A stretch of DNA of 64,000 nt from an uncultured Muribaculaceae bacterium (GCA_910583795.1 CAJTZQ010000006.1:1-64000); one strand, 5' to 3'; numbered from the stretch's first letter, positions 27,032-37,329 are shown. Notes: generated by a model from the letters alone, not told the origin. Numbers and translations: made by a program.

Positions 27032-29509
27032 ATGAACAGATTCCTGATCAACATTCGGAGAGCCGCCGTAGGCGCGGCTCTTTGCTTTTCTTTTGCCGGA
27101 ATACAGGCACAAGTCAGCTTCGGCAAACCTGAAAAATTTAATGAAGGATGGCTTTTCAATCTCAATGATATAAAAGAAGCCTCTCAACCGGAATATGCCG
27201 ATTCGACATGGCGCCATCTTTCTCTTCCACACGACTGGAGCATAGAAGGGACATATTCTCCGGACCTTGCCAGCGGCACAGGGTATCTTCCGGGTGGTAT
27301 TGGATGGTACCGCAAGCATTTCAATTACAAACCGTCTGAATCGGGGAATAAGACCTATCTCTATTTCGAAGGGGTCTACAACCGTAGCGATGTCTATATC
27401 AACGGACATCTTTTGGGACACCGTCCAAACGGGTATGCCTCCTTCATGTATGACCTTACTCCCTATCTGAAAGAGGGAGACAATGTCATATCCGTGCGCG
27501 TGGACCATAGCCGTTATGCCGATTCCAGATATTACACAGGATCAGGGATATATCGCGATGTCTATCTCGTTGAGGCTCCGGAGTCGCACATTTCGCAATG
27601 GGGCGTCGGGTTTGAGACAACAGCTGTGAAGGGAAAAAAAGCTACAGTCAAGACAGGAGTAGCGGTTGAGAATCCGGAGAAAGGGATGGAAGTGAAGACC
27701 ACTCTCATTAATGCAGAAGGGAAAACTGTGGCATCGGCACGCAAAAAGGCATCAGCTGACAATGTACTGACAATGACCGTCCCTGACGTCAATTTATGGA
27801 GCCTTGAATCTCCCTACCTATATACTCTCCGCACCGAACTGATTGAAAAAGGGAAAGTAATCGATTCTTCCGACATTCCAGTAGGAATCCGCTCTCTCGC
27901 GTTTGATCCGAATAATGGATTCTCTCTCAACGGGAAGAATATGAAAGTGAAGGGTGTGTGCATACACCATGACGCCGGCGCACTCGGTGCGGTTGTGCCC
28001 GAGGAAGTTTGGGAACGCCGTTTGCGCAATCTCAAAGACCTTGGCGTGAACGCCCTGCGCATGAGCCATAACCCACAGGCGCCGGTGGTATACGACCTTG
28101 CCGACCGTCTCGGTCTATTGATCATGGACGAGGCAAGTGACGAATGGGAATTTCCAAAACGTAAATGGATAAAGGGTTGGAACAAGGGGGAGCCTGGATT
28201 TGACGGTTCCTACGATTTCTTCGAGGAATGGATAGACCGCGACGTAGCCGATATGGTCCGTCGCGACCGCAATCATCCGTCGGTATTCCTCTGGAGCATC
28301 GGCAACGAGGTGGACTATCCCAACGACCCCTACTCACATCCTGTGCTCGACGGTAATAATTCCGCTATATCCCAGCCTATGTATGGCGGTTATGACCCCA
28401 AAGCTCCTGACGCCATGCGCATCGGAGAGATTGCGAAGCGTCTCGCCAAGGTCGTTAAAGGGATAGACACATCCCGTCCTACCACAGGTGCGCTTGCTGG
28501 AGTCGTCATGTCAAACGAGACCGCTTATCCCGAGGCTGTCGACGTGGTTGGCTACAACTATACGGAAGACCGCTACGATATTGACCATAAGACATATCCT
28601 GATCGTGTGATCTACGGCAGTGAGAACCGTTCAGACTATGATGCATGGAAGGCGGTGCGCGATAAGGATTTCATTTTCGGTCAGTTCATCTGGACAGGAA
28701 TCGACTATCTCGGTGAGTCGGGAGCTTGGCCATCGCGTGGACTCTACACCGGATTACTTGACTTCACCGGAAAGCCTAAACCGCGTGGAATGTTCCGCGC
28801 TTCTCTCTGGAGCGACAAACCTGTAACTTATATAGGCACATATCCAAAACCGAACCGTGGCAATTGGCTGTCGATAGATGCCTGGGATAATTGGAATTAT
28901 GAAGCGGGAGATACAATACGTGTGGTATGCTACACTAATTCTCCGAAAGCACATCTTCTTCTTGATGGCAAGGAAGTTGGTTCATTGAAACCCATGGATG
29001 ACGCCACCGGTATAATTCATTGGGATATTCCTTTTGCACCCGGTAAACTTACGGCGGAAGGCGTCGGCGAGAATGGCGGCGTGCAGTCTTCTTACACCAT
29101 TTCAACGTCAGGCAGACCTTATGCAATCAAAGCTTCGGCAGACCGTAATTCATTTGACAGACCGGGAGAAGTGGCACACATAACAATCGGGATTGTCGAC
29201 GAAAACGGTGTCCCTGTAAAACTTGCAGACAACGAAGTTACTGTAACCATTGAAGGTCCGGCTGAAATCATAGCTCTTGAATCAGGCGACAATTCAGATA
29301 TGGGTAACTATCGAGACAACCGTCAGCGCGTGTTCCGGGGTAATCTTATCGCCTACGTCCGTTCTATCGATCCTTCTAAAAAACCGGAACCGCGTAATGG
29401 CATGAACCGGCATTTCGGAGGTAAACCCAAGGCGATCGATCCCGACGCACCTGTGACAATCACCCTCACTTCCCCACTCCTCAAACCTACCACCGTTACA
29501 ATCCCCTGA
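27032..29509 (+). CDS. GH2-family beta-galactosidase-like enzyme
   Basis: An 825-residue protein with a signal peptide (residues 1-25). The N-terminal sugar-binding domain contains WRHLSLPHDWSIEG and GIGWYRKHF. An immunoglobulin-like domain and a TIM barrel follow, with the acid/base E426 in WSIGNEVDYP and the likely nucleophile E531 in IYGSENRSD. Two C-terminal beta domains are present (VTYIGTYPKPNRG, then HITIGIVDENGVPVKLADNEVTV). This is the layout of Bacteroidetes GH2 beta-galactosidases. It begins 15 bases after the GH30 gene and is very probably co-transcribed with it. It would trim galactose from oligosaccharides in the periplasm. Other GH2 activities (glucuronidase, mannosidase) cannot be excluded. 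Confidence 0.85.
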   Translation: MNRFLINIRRAAVGAALCFSFAGIQAQVSFGKPEKFNEGWLFNLNDIKEASQPEYADSTWRHLSLPHDWSIEGTYSPDLASGTGYLPGGIGWYRKHFNYKPSESGNKTYLYFEGVYNRSDVYINGHLLGHRPNGYASFMYDLTPYLKEGDNVISVRVDHSRYADSRYYTGSGIYRDVYLVEAPESHISQWGVGFETTAVKGKKATVKTGVAVENPEKGMEVKTTLINAEGKTVASARKKASADNVLTMTVPDVNLWSLESPYLYTLRTELIEKGKVIDSSDIPVGIRSLAFDPNNGFSLNGKNMKVKGVCIHHDAGALGAVVPEEVWERRLRNLKDLGVNALRMSHNPQAPVVYDLADRLGLLIMDEASDEWEFPKRKWIKGWNKGEPGFDGSYDFFEEWIDRDVADMVRRDRNHPSVFLWSIGNEVDYPNDPYSHPVLDGNNSAISQPMYGGYDPKAPDAMRIGEIAKRLAKVVKGIDTSRPTTGALAGVVMSNETAYPEAVDVVGYNYTEDRYDIDHKTYPDRVIYGSENRSDYDAWKAVRDKDFIFGQFIWTGIDYLGESGAWPSRGLYTGLLDFTGKPKPRGMFRASLWSDKPVTYIGTYPKPNRGNWLSIDAWDNWNYEAGDTIRVVCYTNSPKAHLLLDGKEVGSLKPMDDATGIIHWDIPFAPGKLTAEGVGENGGVQSSYTISTSGRPYAIKASADRNSFDRPGEVAHITIGIVDENGVPVKLADNEVTVTIEGPAEIIALESGDNSDMGNYRDNRQRVFRGNLIAYVRSIDPSKKPEPRNGMNRHFGGKPKAIDPDAPVTITLTSPLLKPTTVTIP

Positions 29510-29549
29510 CAGGATAACCGTCACCTGAATGGAGAATTAACCTGACAAA

Positions 29550-29604
29550 ACACGAACCCGATATCATGGCGCCAGCCCGTATATCGGTTCCGTGTTTTTA
29601 TTTT
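29550..29604 (+). terminator. Rho-independent terminator of the glycan operon
   Basis: A long imperfect stem (29550-29564 with 29580-29594, one internal mismatch region) is followed by TTTTTATTTT, 40 bases after the GH2 stop. Confidence 0.8.
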
Positions 29605-29669
29605 CAAGTAATTTTAGCTAATTTCGCGCTCGAATTATACACTCTGCATTGTGAATCATGAATTAAAAA

Positions 29670-32318
29670 ATGGCTAATATGAAATACTCCGGACTCTCTG
29701 ACGTGGAAGTTGCCGAGAGTCGGGAAAAATATGGTGTAAATCTCCTCACCCCTCCAAAAAAAGAATCGCTTTTCTCGCGTTTTCTAAAAAAATTTAACGA
29801 CCCGCTCATAATTATCCTTCTCATTGCAGGAGTGTTGTCTGTGGGCATATCGGTCTACGAATACACCGTCCTTGAACAAGGATTCAAAGTGTTTTTTGAA
29901 CCGATAGGTATATTTGTGGCAATAATCCTCGCCACAGGGCTTGGGTTCATCTTCGAAGCAAAGGCTGACAAGGAATTTGAACTTCTGAATCAGGTGAACG
30001 ACGACGAGCCTGTGGAAGTGATCCGCAACGGTTTTGCAATGCAGATTCCCAAAAAGGAGATTGTCGTAGGCGACATTGTCATCCTCAACACCGGTGCCGA
30101 GGTTCCCGCCGACGGGGAACTCCTTGAGGCTGTCACGCTCAATATCGACGAGTCTACATTGACCGGAGAGCCCATTTGCCATAAAACCACTGATCCAGAA
30201 AATTTCGACCCCGACGCCACGTTCCCTTCAAATCATGCAATGAGAGGAACGAAAGTGATGGAAGGTCATGGAGTGATGCGTGTCTCTGCAGTCGGAGATC
30301 ACACGGAAAACGGGAAAGTATATGAGGCTACACAGATAGACGATAGCGTTAAGACCCCTCTTGACGAACAGTTTGAACGTCTCGGTAAACTCATATCCAT
30401 ATTCTCATACGGGTGTGGCGTACTCCTTCTCATCGGCAGATGCATATTGTATTTCCTCAACATAGATTTCGAATGGATCTCTTTTATCCCTTATTTCCTT
30501 CAATCCGTGATGATTGCAGTCACGCTCGTGGTTTGCTCGGTGCCCGAAGGACTGCCTATGGCTGTGACCCTCTCGCTCGCTTACTCTATGCGTGCGATGC
30601 TGAAGACAAATAATCTCGTCAGGAAGATGCATGCCTGCGAGACAATGGGGGCGACCACCGTGATCTGCACTGACAAGACCGGAACTTTGACACAAAACCG
30701 TATGCAGGTGGCACATTCCGATTTCTTCGGAAACCCTCCCGCAGAAGTGATCTATGAAGGGATAGCGGTAAACTCCACCGCACAACTTGATCTTTCCGGG
30801 AAAGAACCGAAAGCCATAGGCAATCCTACAGAAGGGGCACTCTTGCTTTGGCTGCTAAAAAAAGGTGTTAACTACCTCGAACTCAAATCGAGAGTGACAC
30901 TCGTGGAGGAACTCCCGTTCTCCACCGAACGCAAATATATGGCTACGGTGGTAAGATCCACGAAAGGTAAGGAAACCATCTACGTCAAAGGCGCTCCGGA
31001 AATAATCTTCGGATTGTGCCGCAACTATCCCGACGGAGTGTCAAAAGAGGGTATCGATTCCCTGCTGTTGAGCTATCAGAACCAGGCGATGCGCACTCTT
31101 GGCTTTGCATACCAAGAACTTAAGCCGGGCGACAAGACAATCAGAGACGGAAAAGTGGTGGCTGACAATCTGACGTTTTTGGGAATTACTGCTATTTCTG
31201 ATCCTGTGCGTGAGGACGTTCCCGATGCAGTTCAGGAAGTGCTTGATGCAGGAATAAAGGTAAAGATCGTGACCGGCGACACTCCCGGAACCGCCAAAGA
31301 AATCGGCAGACAGATAGGGTTATGGGACGATACTGTTGACGGGGACCGAAATATCATTACCGGTGTGGAAGTAGAGCAACTGTCCGACATACAGTTGCGC
31401 GAACGTGTCGGCGATCTTAAGATAATTGCCCGCGCACGGCCCATGGATAAGAAGCGCCTTGTCGAGACTCTGCAGGCGAACCATGAAGTGGTTGCCGTCA
31501 CGGGCGACGGGACCAATGACGCCCCGGCACTCAAAACCGCCCATGTGGGACTCTCGATGGGCGACGGCACATCCGTGGCAAAAGAGGCTTCAGACATCAC
31601 CATCATCGACAATTCCTTCTCATCAATAGGACGCGCCGTGATGTGGGGACGCTCCCTCTACCGCAACATACAGCGGTTTATCCTGTTTCAGATGACAGTG
31701 AATGTCGCGGCATGCTTCATAGTAATGTTCGGCGCATTCATGGGTATGCAGTCACCACTGACTGTCACACAGATGCTTTGGGTGAACCTCATAATGGACA
31801 CTTTTGCGGCTATGGCGCTCGCATCTCTTCCCCCGTCTCAATCTGTGATGCGCGATAAACCACGTTCCCGTACGGCATTCATCATCAACCGCACTATGTG
31901 GCGGTCGATCATCGGCACGGGAGGATTCTTCTTCATAATTTTATTAGGAATACTCTATTACTTCCAGCATACCGACCTTACCTCCCTGACTGAATTTATG
32001 AAACTTCCGATAGGGGCAAACACCGGACTTTCAGCATATGAGCTTTCACTATTTTTTACCATTTTCGTATTTCTTCAGTTCTGGAACATGTTTAACGCGC
32101 GTGCATTTGAGACACGCCGTTCCGCTCTCCATCTTAAAGGATGCGAATGGTTTATGATCATCGCCACATTGATTCTCGGAGGACAAATCATGATTGTGGA
32201 ATTAGGAGGTAACTTCTTCAACGTCGTTCCGCTACGTTTCTCCGACTGGCTGATTATAATAGCAGCCACTTCCTTAATCCTGTGGATTCCTGAGCTCTTC
32301 CGCCAACTCAAAAAATAA
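29670..32318 (+). CDS. P-type calcium-transporting ATPase (P2-type)
   Basis: An 882-residue ion pump. Visible features: an N-terminal actuator region (TGAEVPADGELLEA, STLTGEP), the phosphorylation site D335 in ICTDKTGTLTQN, the nucleotide-binding segment KGAPEIIFGLC, the hinge VTGDGTNDAPAL, and about ten membrane helices including PEGLPMAVTLSLAYSM (TM4) and MLWVNLIMDTFAAMAL (TM6). The PEGLP motif and the TM6 N..D pattern are those of Ca2+ pumps of the PMCA/SERCA group. It would export Ca2+ from the cytoplasm. It is monocistronic and follows the terminator of the glycan operon. Confidence 0.9.
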   Translation: MANMKYSGLSDVEVAESREKYGVNLLTPPKKESLFSRFLKKFNDPLIIILLIAGVLSVGISVYEYTVLEQGFKVFFEPIGIFVAIILATGLGFIFEAKADKEFELLNQVNDDEPVEVIRNGFAMQIPKKEIVVGDIVILNTGAEVPADGELLEAVTLNIDESTLTGEPICHKTTDPENFDPDATFPSNHAMRGTKVMEGHGVMRVSAVGDHTENGKVYEATQIDDSVKTPLDEQFERLGKLISIFSYGCGVLLLIGRCILYFLNIDFEWISFIPYFLQSVMIAVTLVVCSVPEGLPMAVTLSLAYSMRAMLKTNNLVRKMHACETMGATTVICTDKTGTLTQNRMQVAHSDFFGNPPAEVIYEGIAVNSTAQLDLSGKEPKAIGNPTEGALLLWLLKKGVNYLELKSRVTLVEELPFSTERKYMATVVRSTKGKETIYVKGAPEIIFGLCRNYPDGVSKEGIDSLLLSYQNQAMRTLGFAYQELKPGDKTIRDGKVVADNLTFLGITAISDPVREDVPDAVQEVLDAGIKVKIVTGDTPGTAKEIGRQIGLWDDTVDGDRNIITGVEVEQLSDIQLRERVGDLKIIARARPMDKKRLVETLQANHEVVAVTGDGTNDAPALKTAHVGLSMGDGTSVAKEASDITIIDNSFSSIGRAVMWGRSLYRNIQRFILFQMTVNVAACFIVMFGAFMGMQSPLTVTQMLWVNLIMDTFAAMALASLPPSQSVMRDKPRSRTAFIINRTMWRSIIGTGGFFFIILLGILYYFQHTDLTSLTEFMKLPIGANTGLSAYELSLFFTIFVFLQFWNMFNARAFETRRSALHLKGCEWFMIIATLILGGQIMIVELGGNFFNVVPLRFSDWLIIIAATSLILWIPELFRQLKK

Positions 32319-32421
32319 CAACCTGCCGGCAAATGGTTGAGAGGTTCAGAGAAATGTAATTGACCGTTCGCAATATGTTTCATATTATATGCGTTACATT
32401 ATTGTACAACCGAATGGTAAT

Positions 32422-35400
32422 ATGAATCAGGCAGACTCTATAAATCAACCCATACCAGACATCGACAATCAGACTCCCGCTACTGAAACCACCGATACTG
32501 ACGAATCATACAATGATTATGAAATAACCGGATGTTGCAACCCCAATCAGGAAAGTTCAAGGAGAGAAGGCTGGGAACGGAAATTGCTCGACCTTTCTTT
32601 GCGAAATTCAATGCTGAATCTCCGACCCGGCAAATCGATTGCCCCAATTATGGAGCAAGATGTTGATGCTGTGGTGAAACACCTGAAAAGCAACACACTT
32701 TCTCAATTCGTGGGTATTCCTGACCAAGATAATACAGACCTGCTCAAACACCTCTACCGTTCGGCACGTACAACTCTCGAAGAAAATGGTGCAAACAGCC
32801 TGTTTGTAGCTATTGGTTCTATCAAATGGTTCGATGTTGATGATAAACGCTCTCATATAGCCCCCCTCCTGTTTATCCCCGTAAGCATGGTCCGCAAAAA
32901 GGCTATGAATTACGAAATCAGGATGAGAGACGATGAAGCAATGACAAACGTCACCCTGATAGAAATGATGCATCAAATGTTTGGTATCACTTTTCCTGAA
33001 TTTGATGCTATCCCTGAAGATGCCCACGGATTTCCTGACTGGAGAGCGATCTTCAATATTTTCACTCCTCACATTGAGGAGATCAACAAACATCAGGCTC
33101 AAGACAAGCAATGGCAGCTTTCCACACAATCTTTCATAGGCATTTTTTCCTTTAAGAAATTCCTTATGTGGCACGATATCCATGACCATCCCGATATCGT
33201 GGAAAGGCATCCCGTGTTGAAAGGGTTGATCTCCAATCATTATGGAATTGAAACGGAATCTGATCCTTTAGACGCCCATACAATTGAAGAAAACATCACG
33301 TTCGACCTCATGCTGCCGATAGACTATGATTCAAGTCAACTCGAAGCCGTGGCGGAAAGTCACGCATCCCGATCATTCGTGCTTCACGGACCTCCCGGTA
33401 CCGGCAAATCGCAGACTATCACCAACATGATTGCCGATGCTGTCTTCAACGGCAAAAAAGTGCTCTTTGTCTCTGAAAAAAAAGCTGCACTCGATGTAGT
33501 GAAATCTCGCCTTGAAAAAATAGGATTGTCTCCTTACTGCCTTGAGTTGCATAGCAACAAGACCGACAAACGTTCTTTTTTCACTCAACTGTCTAATTCA
33601 GAAATCCGCCTGCTCAGTTCAAAACCGACAAAGGAGATTCCGGCAAGCTATTATGAGGGGGAAAATTTGCTGAAAGATACCGGTAAATACTTAAGTGAGA
33701 TCAGTGAAGCGATCCATACTGAAAGAAGCGCCGGGCTGTCGCTATATGATTTCATCTGCAGATACCTGAAGATCGGTTATGAGAGTCTTGCTCTATCCCA
33801 TGATCAGATATCCCATCTGTCTCCCTCCGACATCTCGCAATTAAGCAATGATTTGAGATCATTAGATCTTGTGGCTAAAATTTTGGGATTTCATCCCTCT
33901 CAATCCAGTCTGATGGGATTATTCCCAAATGAAAACACAGCCGAAAATCAGAAAGATATCACAGAGACAGTCAACGCTCTTCCGAGAAGGGTGGAGAGGG
34001 CAAGAAAGAAAGCGGCTTCCAGGATAAACAGATGGTTCATACACAAGACAGCTGAACAAATCTTTTATTCCGACAATCTGTGGTTAAAACTTGATTCACT
34101 TGCCGACATCTCTTCCGCAAAAAATCTCGACATCGATTCTATCGATAAATGCATCGGAAGATGGAATTCCGGAATAGCCGGGCTCCGCAAATGGTATCAT
34201 TTCACTGAAAAGGCCGCTGAAATCAATAAAAAAAATCTGCCGGCTTCTTTAGATATGTATCTTTCAGGGAAATCAGGGGAGGAGACCGCCTCCGCCACGG
34301 AAAGCGGATACTACAAGACCCTTGCATTCAATATTTTGGACAACGACAGCAAACTCCGCATTTTCAATGGGGAGACTCATAAGGATCGGGCTAAACTTTA
34401 TTGCAGGGTTGTGGATCTTTTTCAAAACAGACAGAGAACGGCTTTGGAGATCGGAATGAAACACAGGCTCTCTTCAACTAATCTTGACATTGGAAAAGTC
34501 GGGCAATTAAATCTTCTTATCCGAAGAATGATGAACAATGGCAGAGGGGTGCCGCTACGTCAAATCATCGCCAATTCCTCCGATATACTCCACATGGTCT
34601 ACCCCTGCATGCTCATGTCGCCTCTCAGTGTGGCTCAGTATCTTGAAATGAAGCCCGACATATTCGACCTCGTCATTTTCGACGAGGCGTCGCAGATGGA
34701 GACACCCGACGCTATCGGTGCCATAGCCAGAGGAAACAACGTAATTGTGGTAGGTGACCCCAAACAGCTCCCCCCCACAAGATTTTTCACCGCCCGGTCT
34801 TCTTCCGGAGAAGAAATTGAGGAAAGCGAAGACGCTGACTCTATCCTTGAAGACTGCATTGCTCTCGGCATGCCGTCGAAATATCTCTCCCGGCATTACC
34901 GTTCGCGCCACGAAAGTCTTATAACATTCTCAAACTCCAATTTTTACAACGGCAGGCTTCTGACATTCCCATCGTGCAACGATGCAGAGCGCAAGGTCTC
35001 TTTCATCGACCCTAAGGGCGTTTACGATTATGGCAAGACGCGCACGAATGCCATAGAAGCAGAAGCGGTGGTAGACAAGGTCCTTGAACTGCTTAAGAAT
35101 TCCGACACCACCCCATCAATCGGAGTCGTGGCTTTTTCAAAGGCGCAAAGCAACCTTATCGAAGACATCCTCAACACTAAACTTCAACAAGAGAAAGTTC
35201 TTCAGAGGAAACTTGACATGGCATCCGAACCATTGTTTATCAAGAATCTTGAAAATGTGCAGGGCGACGAACGCGACATCATCATTTTCTCTATATGCTA
35301 CGGTCCCGACAAAAATGGTAAAGTCTACCTTAACTTCGGCCCCATCAACAAGATCGGGGGAGAGCGGCGTCTGAATGTGGCTGTGTCGCGCGCTCGCGAA

Positions 35401-35889
35401 GAGATGTTCGTTTTCAGTTCTCTTCATCCGGCGAACATCCCGGAGGGCGACAACATCTCAAAAGGGGCGGCTGCATTACGCGATTTTCTCTCATTTGCCG
35501 AAAATCCGTCAGCGCCTGACAATTGTTCGACAATTAACACAAAAGACTACATTGTTGAGGACATAGCCGCAAAACTCCGGGAAAAAGGATATTGTGTAAG
35601 AACCAAAATCGGGCGTAGTTCTTTAAAAATAGATGTGGCGGTGTCTGACCCTGAGACTCCCGACAAATATATGGCCGGGTTCATTCTTGACAGCAGGGAC
35701 TACCATTCACTCCCCACTGTGCGCGACCGTGAGGTGACAGTCCCCTCCATGCTCCGCTCCCTCGGATGGGACATAAAACGCATCTGGGTTATCGACTGGC
35801 TGGAGAATCCTGATCGGGTGCTTGAAGAGATCCTTGCCGGTCTCCTCCCTCCCAAATCCCGGGATCTTGCAATGCAATCCGAACTTTAA
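32422..35889 (+). CDS. DUF4011 superfamily I helicase with C-terminal nuclease-like domain
   Basis: About 1155 residues; an upstream in-frame ATG at 32389 would add eleven. An N-terminal DUF4011 signature (REGWERKLLDLSLRNSMLNLRPGK) is followed by a split SF1 helicase core: Walker A HGPPGTGKSQTITNMI, Walker B LVIFDEASQMETPD, motif III GDPKQLPPT, motif IV-VI region RHYRSRHESL and RRLNVAVSRAREEM. The last 100 residues (LREKGYCVRTKIGRSSLKIDVAV then SLGWDIKRIWVIDW) match the MTES_1575-type restriction-endonuclease-like fold. Such helicase-nuclease fusions are common in prokaryotic conflict loci and are often longer (1500-2000 residues). No modification enzyme or partner is adjacent. Confidence 0.8.
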   Translation: MNQADSINQPIPDIDNQTPATETTDTDESYNDYEITGCCNPNQESSRREGWERKLLDLSLRNSMLNLRPGKSIAPIMEQDVDAVVKHLKSNTLSQFVGIPDQDNTDLLKHLYRSARTTLEENGANSLFVAIGSIKWFDVDDKRSHIAPLLFIPVSMVRKKAMNYEIRMRDDEAMTNVTLIEMMHQMFGITFPEFDAIPEDAHGFPDWRAIFNIFTPHIEEINKHQAQDKQWQLSTQSFIGIFSFKKFLMWHDIHDHPDIVERHPVLKGLISNHYGIETESDPLDAHTIEENITFDLMLPIDYDSSQLEAVAESHASRSFVLHGPPGTGKSQTITNMIADAVFNGKKVLFVSEKKAALDVVKSRLEKIGLSPYCLELHSNKTDKRSFFTQLSNSEIRLLSSKPTKEIPASYYEGENLLKDTGKYLSEISEAIHTERSAGLSLYDFICRYLKIGYESLALSHDQISHLSPSDISQLSNDLRSLDLVAKILGFHPSQSSLMGLFPNENTAENQKDITETVNALPRRVERARKKAASRINRWFIHKTAEQIFYSDNLWLKLDSLADISSAKNLDIDSIDKCIGRWNSGIAGLRKWYHFTEKAAEINKKNLPASLDMYLSGKSGEETASATESGYYKTLAFNILDNDSKLRIFNGETHKDRAKLYCRVVDLFQNRQRTALEIGMKHRLSSTNLDIGKVGQLNLLIRRMMNNGRGVPLRQIIANSSDILHMVYPCMLMSPLSVAQYLEMKPDIFDLVIFDEASQMETPDAIGAIARGNNVIVVGDPKQLPPTRFFTARSSSGEEIEESEDADSILEDCIALGMPSKYLSRHYRSRHESLITFSNSNFYNGRLLTFPSCNDAERKVSFIDPKGVYDYGKTRTNAIEAEAVVDKVLELLKNSDTTPSIGVVAFSKAQSNLIEDILNTKLQQEKVLQRKLDMASEPLFIKNLENVQGDERDIIIFSICYGPDKNGKVYLNFGPINKIGGERRLNVAVSRAREEMFVFSSLHPANIPEGDNISKGAAALRDFLSFAENPSAPDNCSTINTKDYIVEDIAAKLREKGYCVRTKIGRSSLKIDVAVSDPETPDKYMAGFILDSRDYHSLPTVRDREVTVPSMLRSLGWDIKRIWVIDWLENPDRVLEEILAGLLPPKSRDLAMQSEL

Positions 35890-35907
35890 ACAACATCCCG
35901 AATCATA

Positions 35908-36882
35908 TCATTCATTCGCACGAAACACTACCCATGGAATAATCCCCTTGTATTTTGCATGGGGATATGGTTTCGTGCCGATATCATGTCGCGTACCGAC
36001 TGAATCACGATAGAAGTTATAGTCGTTTCCCCCCGTAATATAGATTGCATCGGTGAAACCATACTCACGTAACGCATCTGCAAAATCCCACATTGTCTCT
36101 TTATATTTGGAGGCAATATAGTAAAGTTTTCCGGAAAGAGACGCCATTGCCCTTCGCTCAACTTTTCCATGCAATTGAAATCCGGAAGCCACCACCCCGT
36201 CAATCAACAAAGGAAATTGCCGGAAGAAAGATCCGTCCTTACTTTTCACATAATCTTTCACATCCTCATTGTCGCTGATTCCGATAACCATATTGCCGTT
36301 TGCCATAGCCATATATCCTGTGCGGGAATTGTCTGACGCAATTTCTTTTCCTGAAGCGACAAGCGACCCGATCACAGTGCTGTCAGGACGATAATCCGCA
36401 CTTCTTGCGTATAAAAAGACTTTTCTGTCAGCAGTATCCGGTTCTTCAAATTCGATATCGGCACGCAATCCCCTCAACTGGTAAAAATCAAGTGCCACGC
36501 CCAATATACTGTCAGAAGTCTTTATCACCTCCGGTCGCACACTATTGATCTCTTTCCCTAACGCAGAAATATTTTCGATATGGGAAACAGATTCCACATT
36601 GTTTTTATCACGTAGCAACGTATAGACCGTCAATCCCAATATCACACACAATACAATAACACAACACGCCACGCTCCATTTCATCACAGACCTGATGTTG
36701 CGTGCCCTGTTTTCATTTGAAATCTTTCCTGATTCCGAGGCTACAATCTCTACCTTGTCATCGTCTTCTATATGTGCCAAAGAAGAAGTGCCTGTAGAGG
36801 AAAGTTCATCGTTATCCCGTTCTACCGATATTTGTGGCACTTCAGGATTTTGTCCTTTATTATTAATATCCTTATTATCCAT
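35908..36882 (-). CDS. Membrane-anchored phosphodiester glycosidase-family protein
   Basis: A 324-residue protein; the ATG at 36882 is preferred over an upstream TTG because it follows the LytTR stop by four bases. A charged N-terminal cytoplasmic part precedes one membrane helix (about 65-88, WSVACCVIVLCVILGLTVYTLL) and an extracytoplasmic NAGPA/phosphodiester glycosidase-like domain (about 125-320). Family features are YARSADYRPDSTVIG, GNMVIGISDN, PLLIDGVVASGFQLHGKVERRAMA and ALREYGFTDAIYITGGNDYNFYRD. The family contains the eukaryotic enzyme that uncovers mannose-6-phosphate and many bacterial proteins of unknown substrate. The gene is downstream of and probably co-transcribed with a LytTR regulator. 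Confidence 0.75.
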   Translation of the reverse strand: MDNKDINNKGQNPEVPQISVERDNDELSSTGTSSLAHIEDDDKVEIVASESGKISNENRARNIRSVMKWSVACCVIVLCVILGLTVYTLLRDKNNVESVSHIENISALGKEINSVRPEVIKTSDSILGVALDFYQLRGLRADIEFEEPDTADRKVFLYARSADYRPDSTVIGSLVASGKEIASDNSRTGYMAMANGNMVIGISDNEDVKDYVKSKDGSFFRQFPLLIDGVVASGFQLHGKVERRAMASLSGKLYYIASKYKETMWDFADALREYGFTDAIYITGGNDYNFYRDSVGTRHDIGTKPYPHAKYKGIIPWVVFRANE

Positions 36883-36886
36883 CTTG

Positions 36887-37237
36887 TCACTCGTTTTCAA
36901 GCATTTCTTTCAAATCCTTTAAAGCTGCACGCCCTACTTTTAAAGAAGGTATATTCGTATTTACTGAGTCCCCTCCGAACTTCAATATCCGTTCCGATAG
37001 GTTTATCAGACGGATATGACGCTTGTTTACAATCAAACTCCTTCCTATGCGCACAAACGGATTGTCCACAAGCTTGCTGAATACATCTTCAAAATAATGA
37101 AGCTGAAACGTCATCTTATGGACGCACCCGTTCGACAATACGAGATCGGAATAATTGCCGTCAGCAATCACATATACTATCTCATGCGTCGCAACCCTGA
37201 GCAATTCAGTGGATGTTGAAATCTTGAGCCATTCCAT
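36887..37237 (-). CDS. Stand-alone LytTR DNA-binding protein
   Basis: A 116-residue protein consisting almost wholly of a LytTR domain: WLKISTSTELLRVATHEIVYVIADGNYSDLVL, then MTFQLHYFEDVFSKL and FVRIGRSLIVNKRHIRLIN. There is no receiver domain, so it is not a classical response regulator. It probably binds direct repeats in a promoter, perhaps its own or that of the divergent CreD-like genes 147 bases away. Its input is not visible; the membrane-anchored neighbour encoded just downstream is one candidate. Confidence 0.88.
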   Translation of the reverse strand: MEWLKISTSTELLRVATHEIVYVIADGNYSDLVLSNGCVHKMTFQLHYFEDVFSKLVDNPFVRIGRSLIVNKRHIRLINLSERILKFGGDSVNTNIPSLKVGRAALKDLKEMLENE

Positions 37238-37329
37238 GTAATAATAACGGCGTTACAAGTCAATTATTCGTCCTATGATTCTCATTTCATACATCAAACG
37301 CAGCAATTCATACAGTCTTTGGAGATTTC

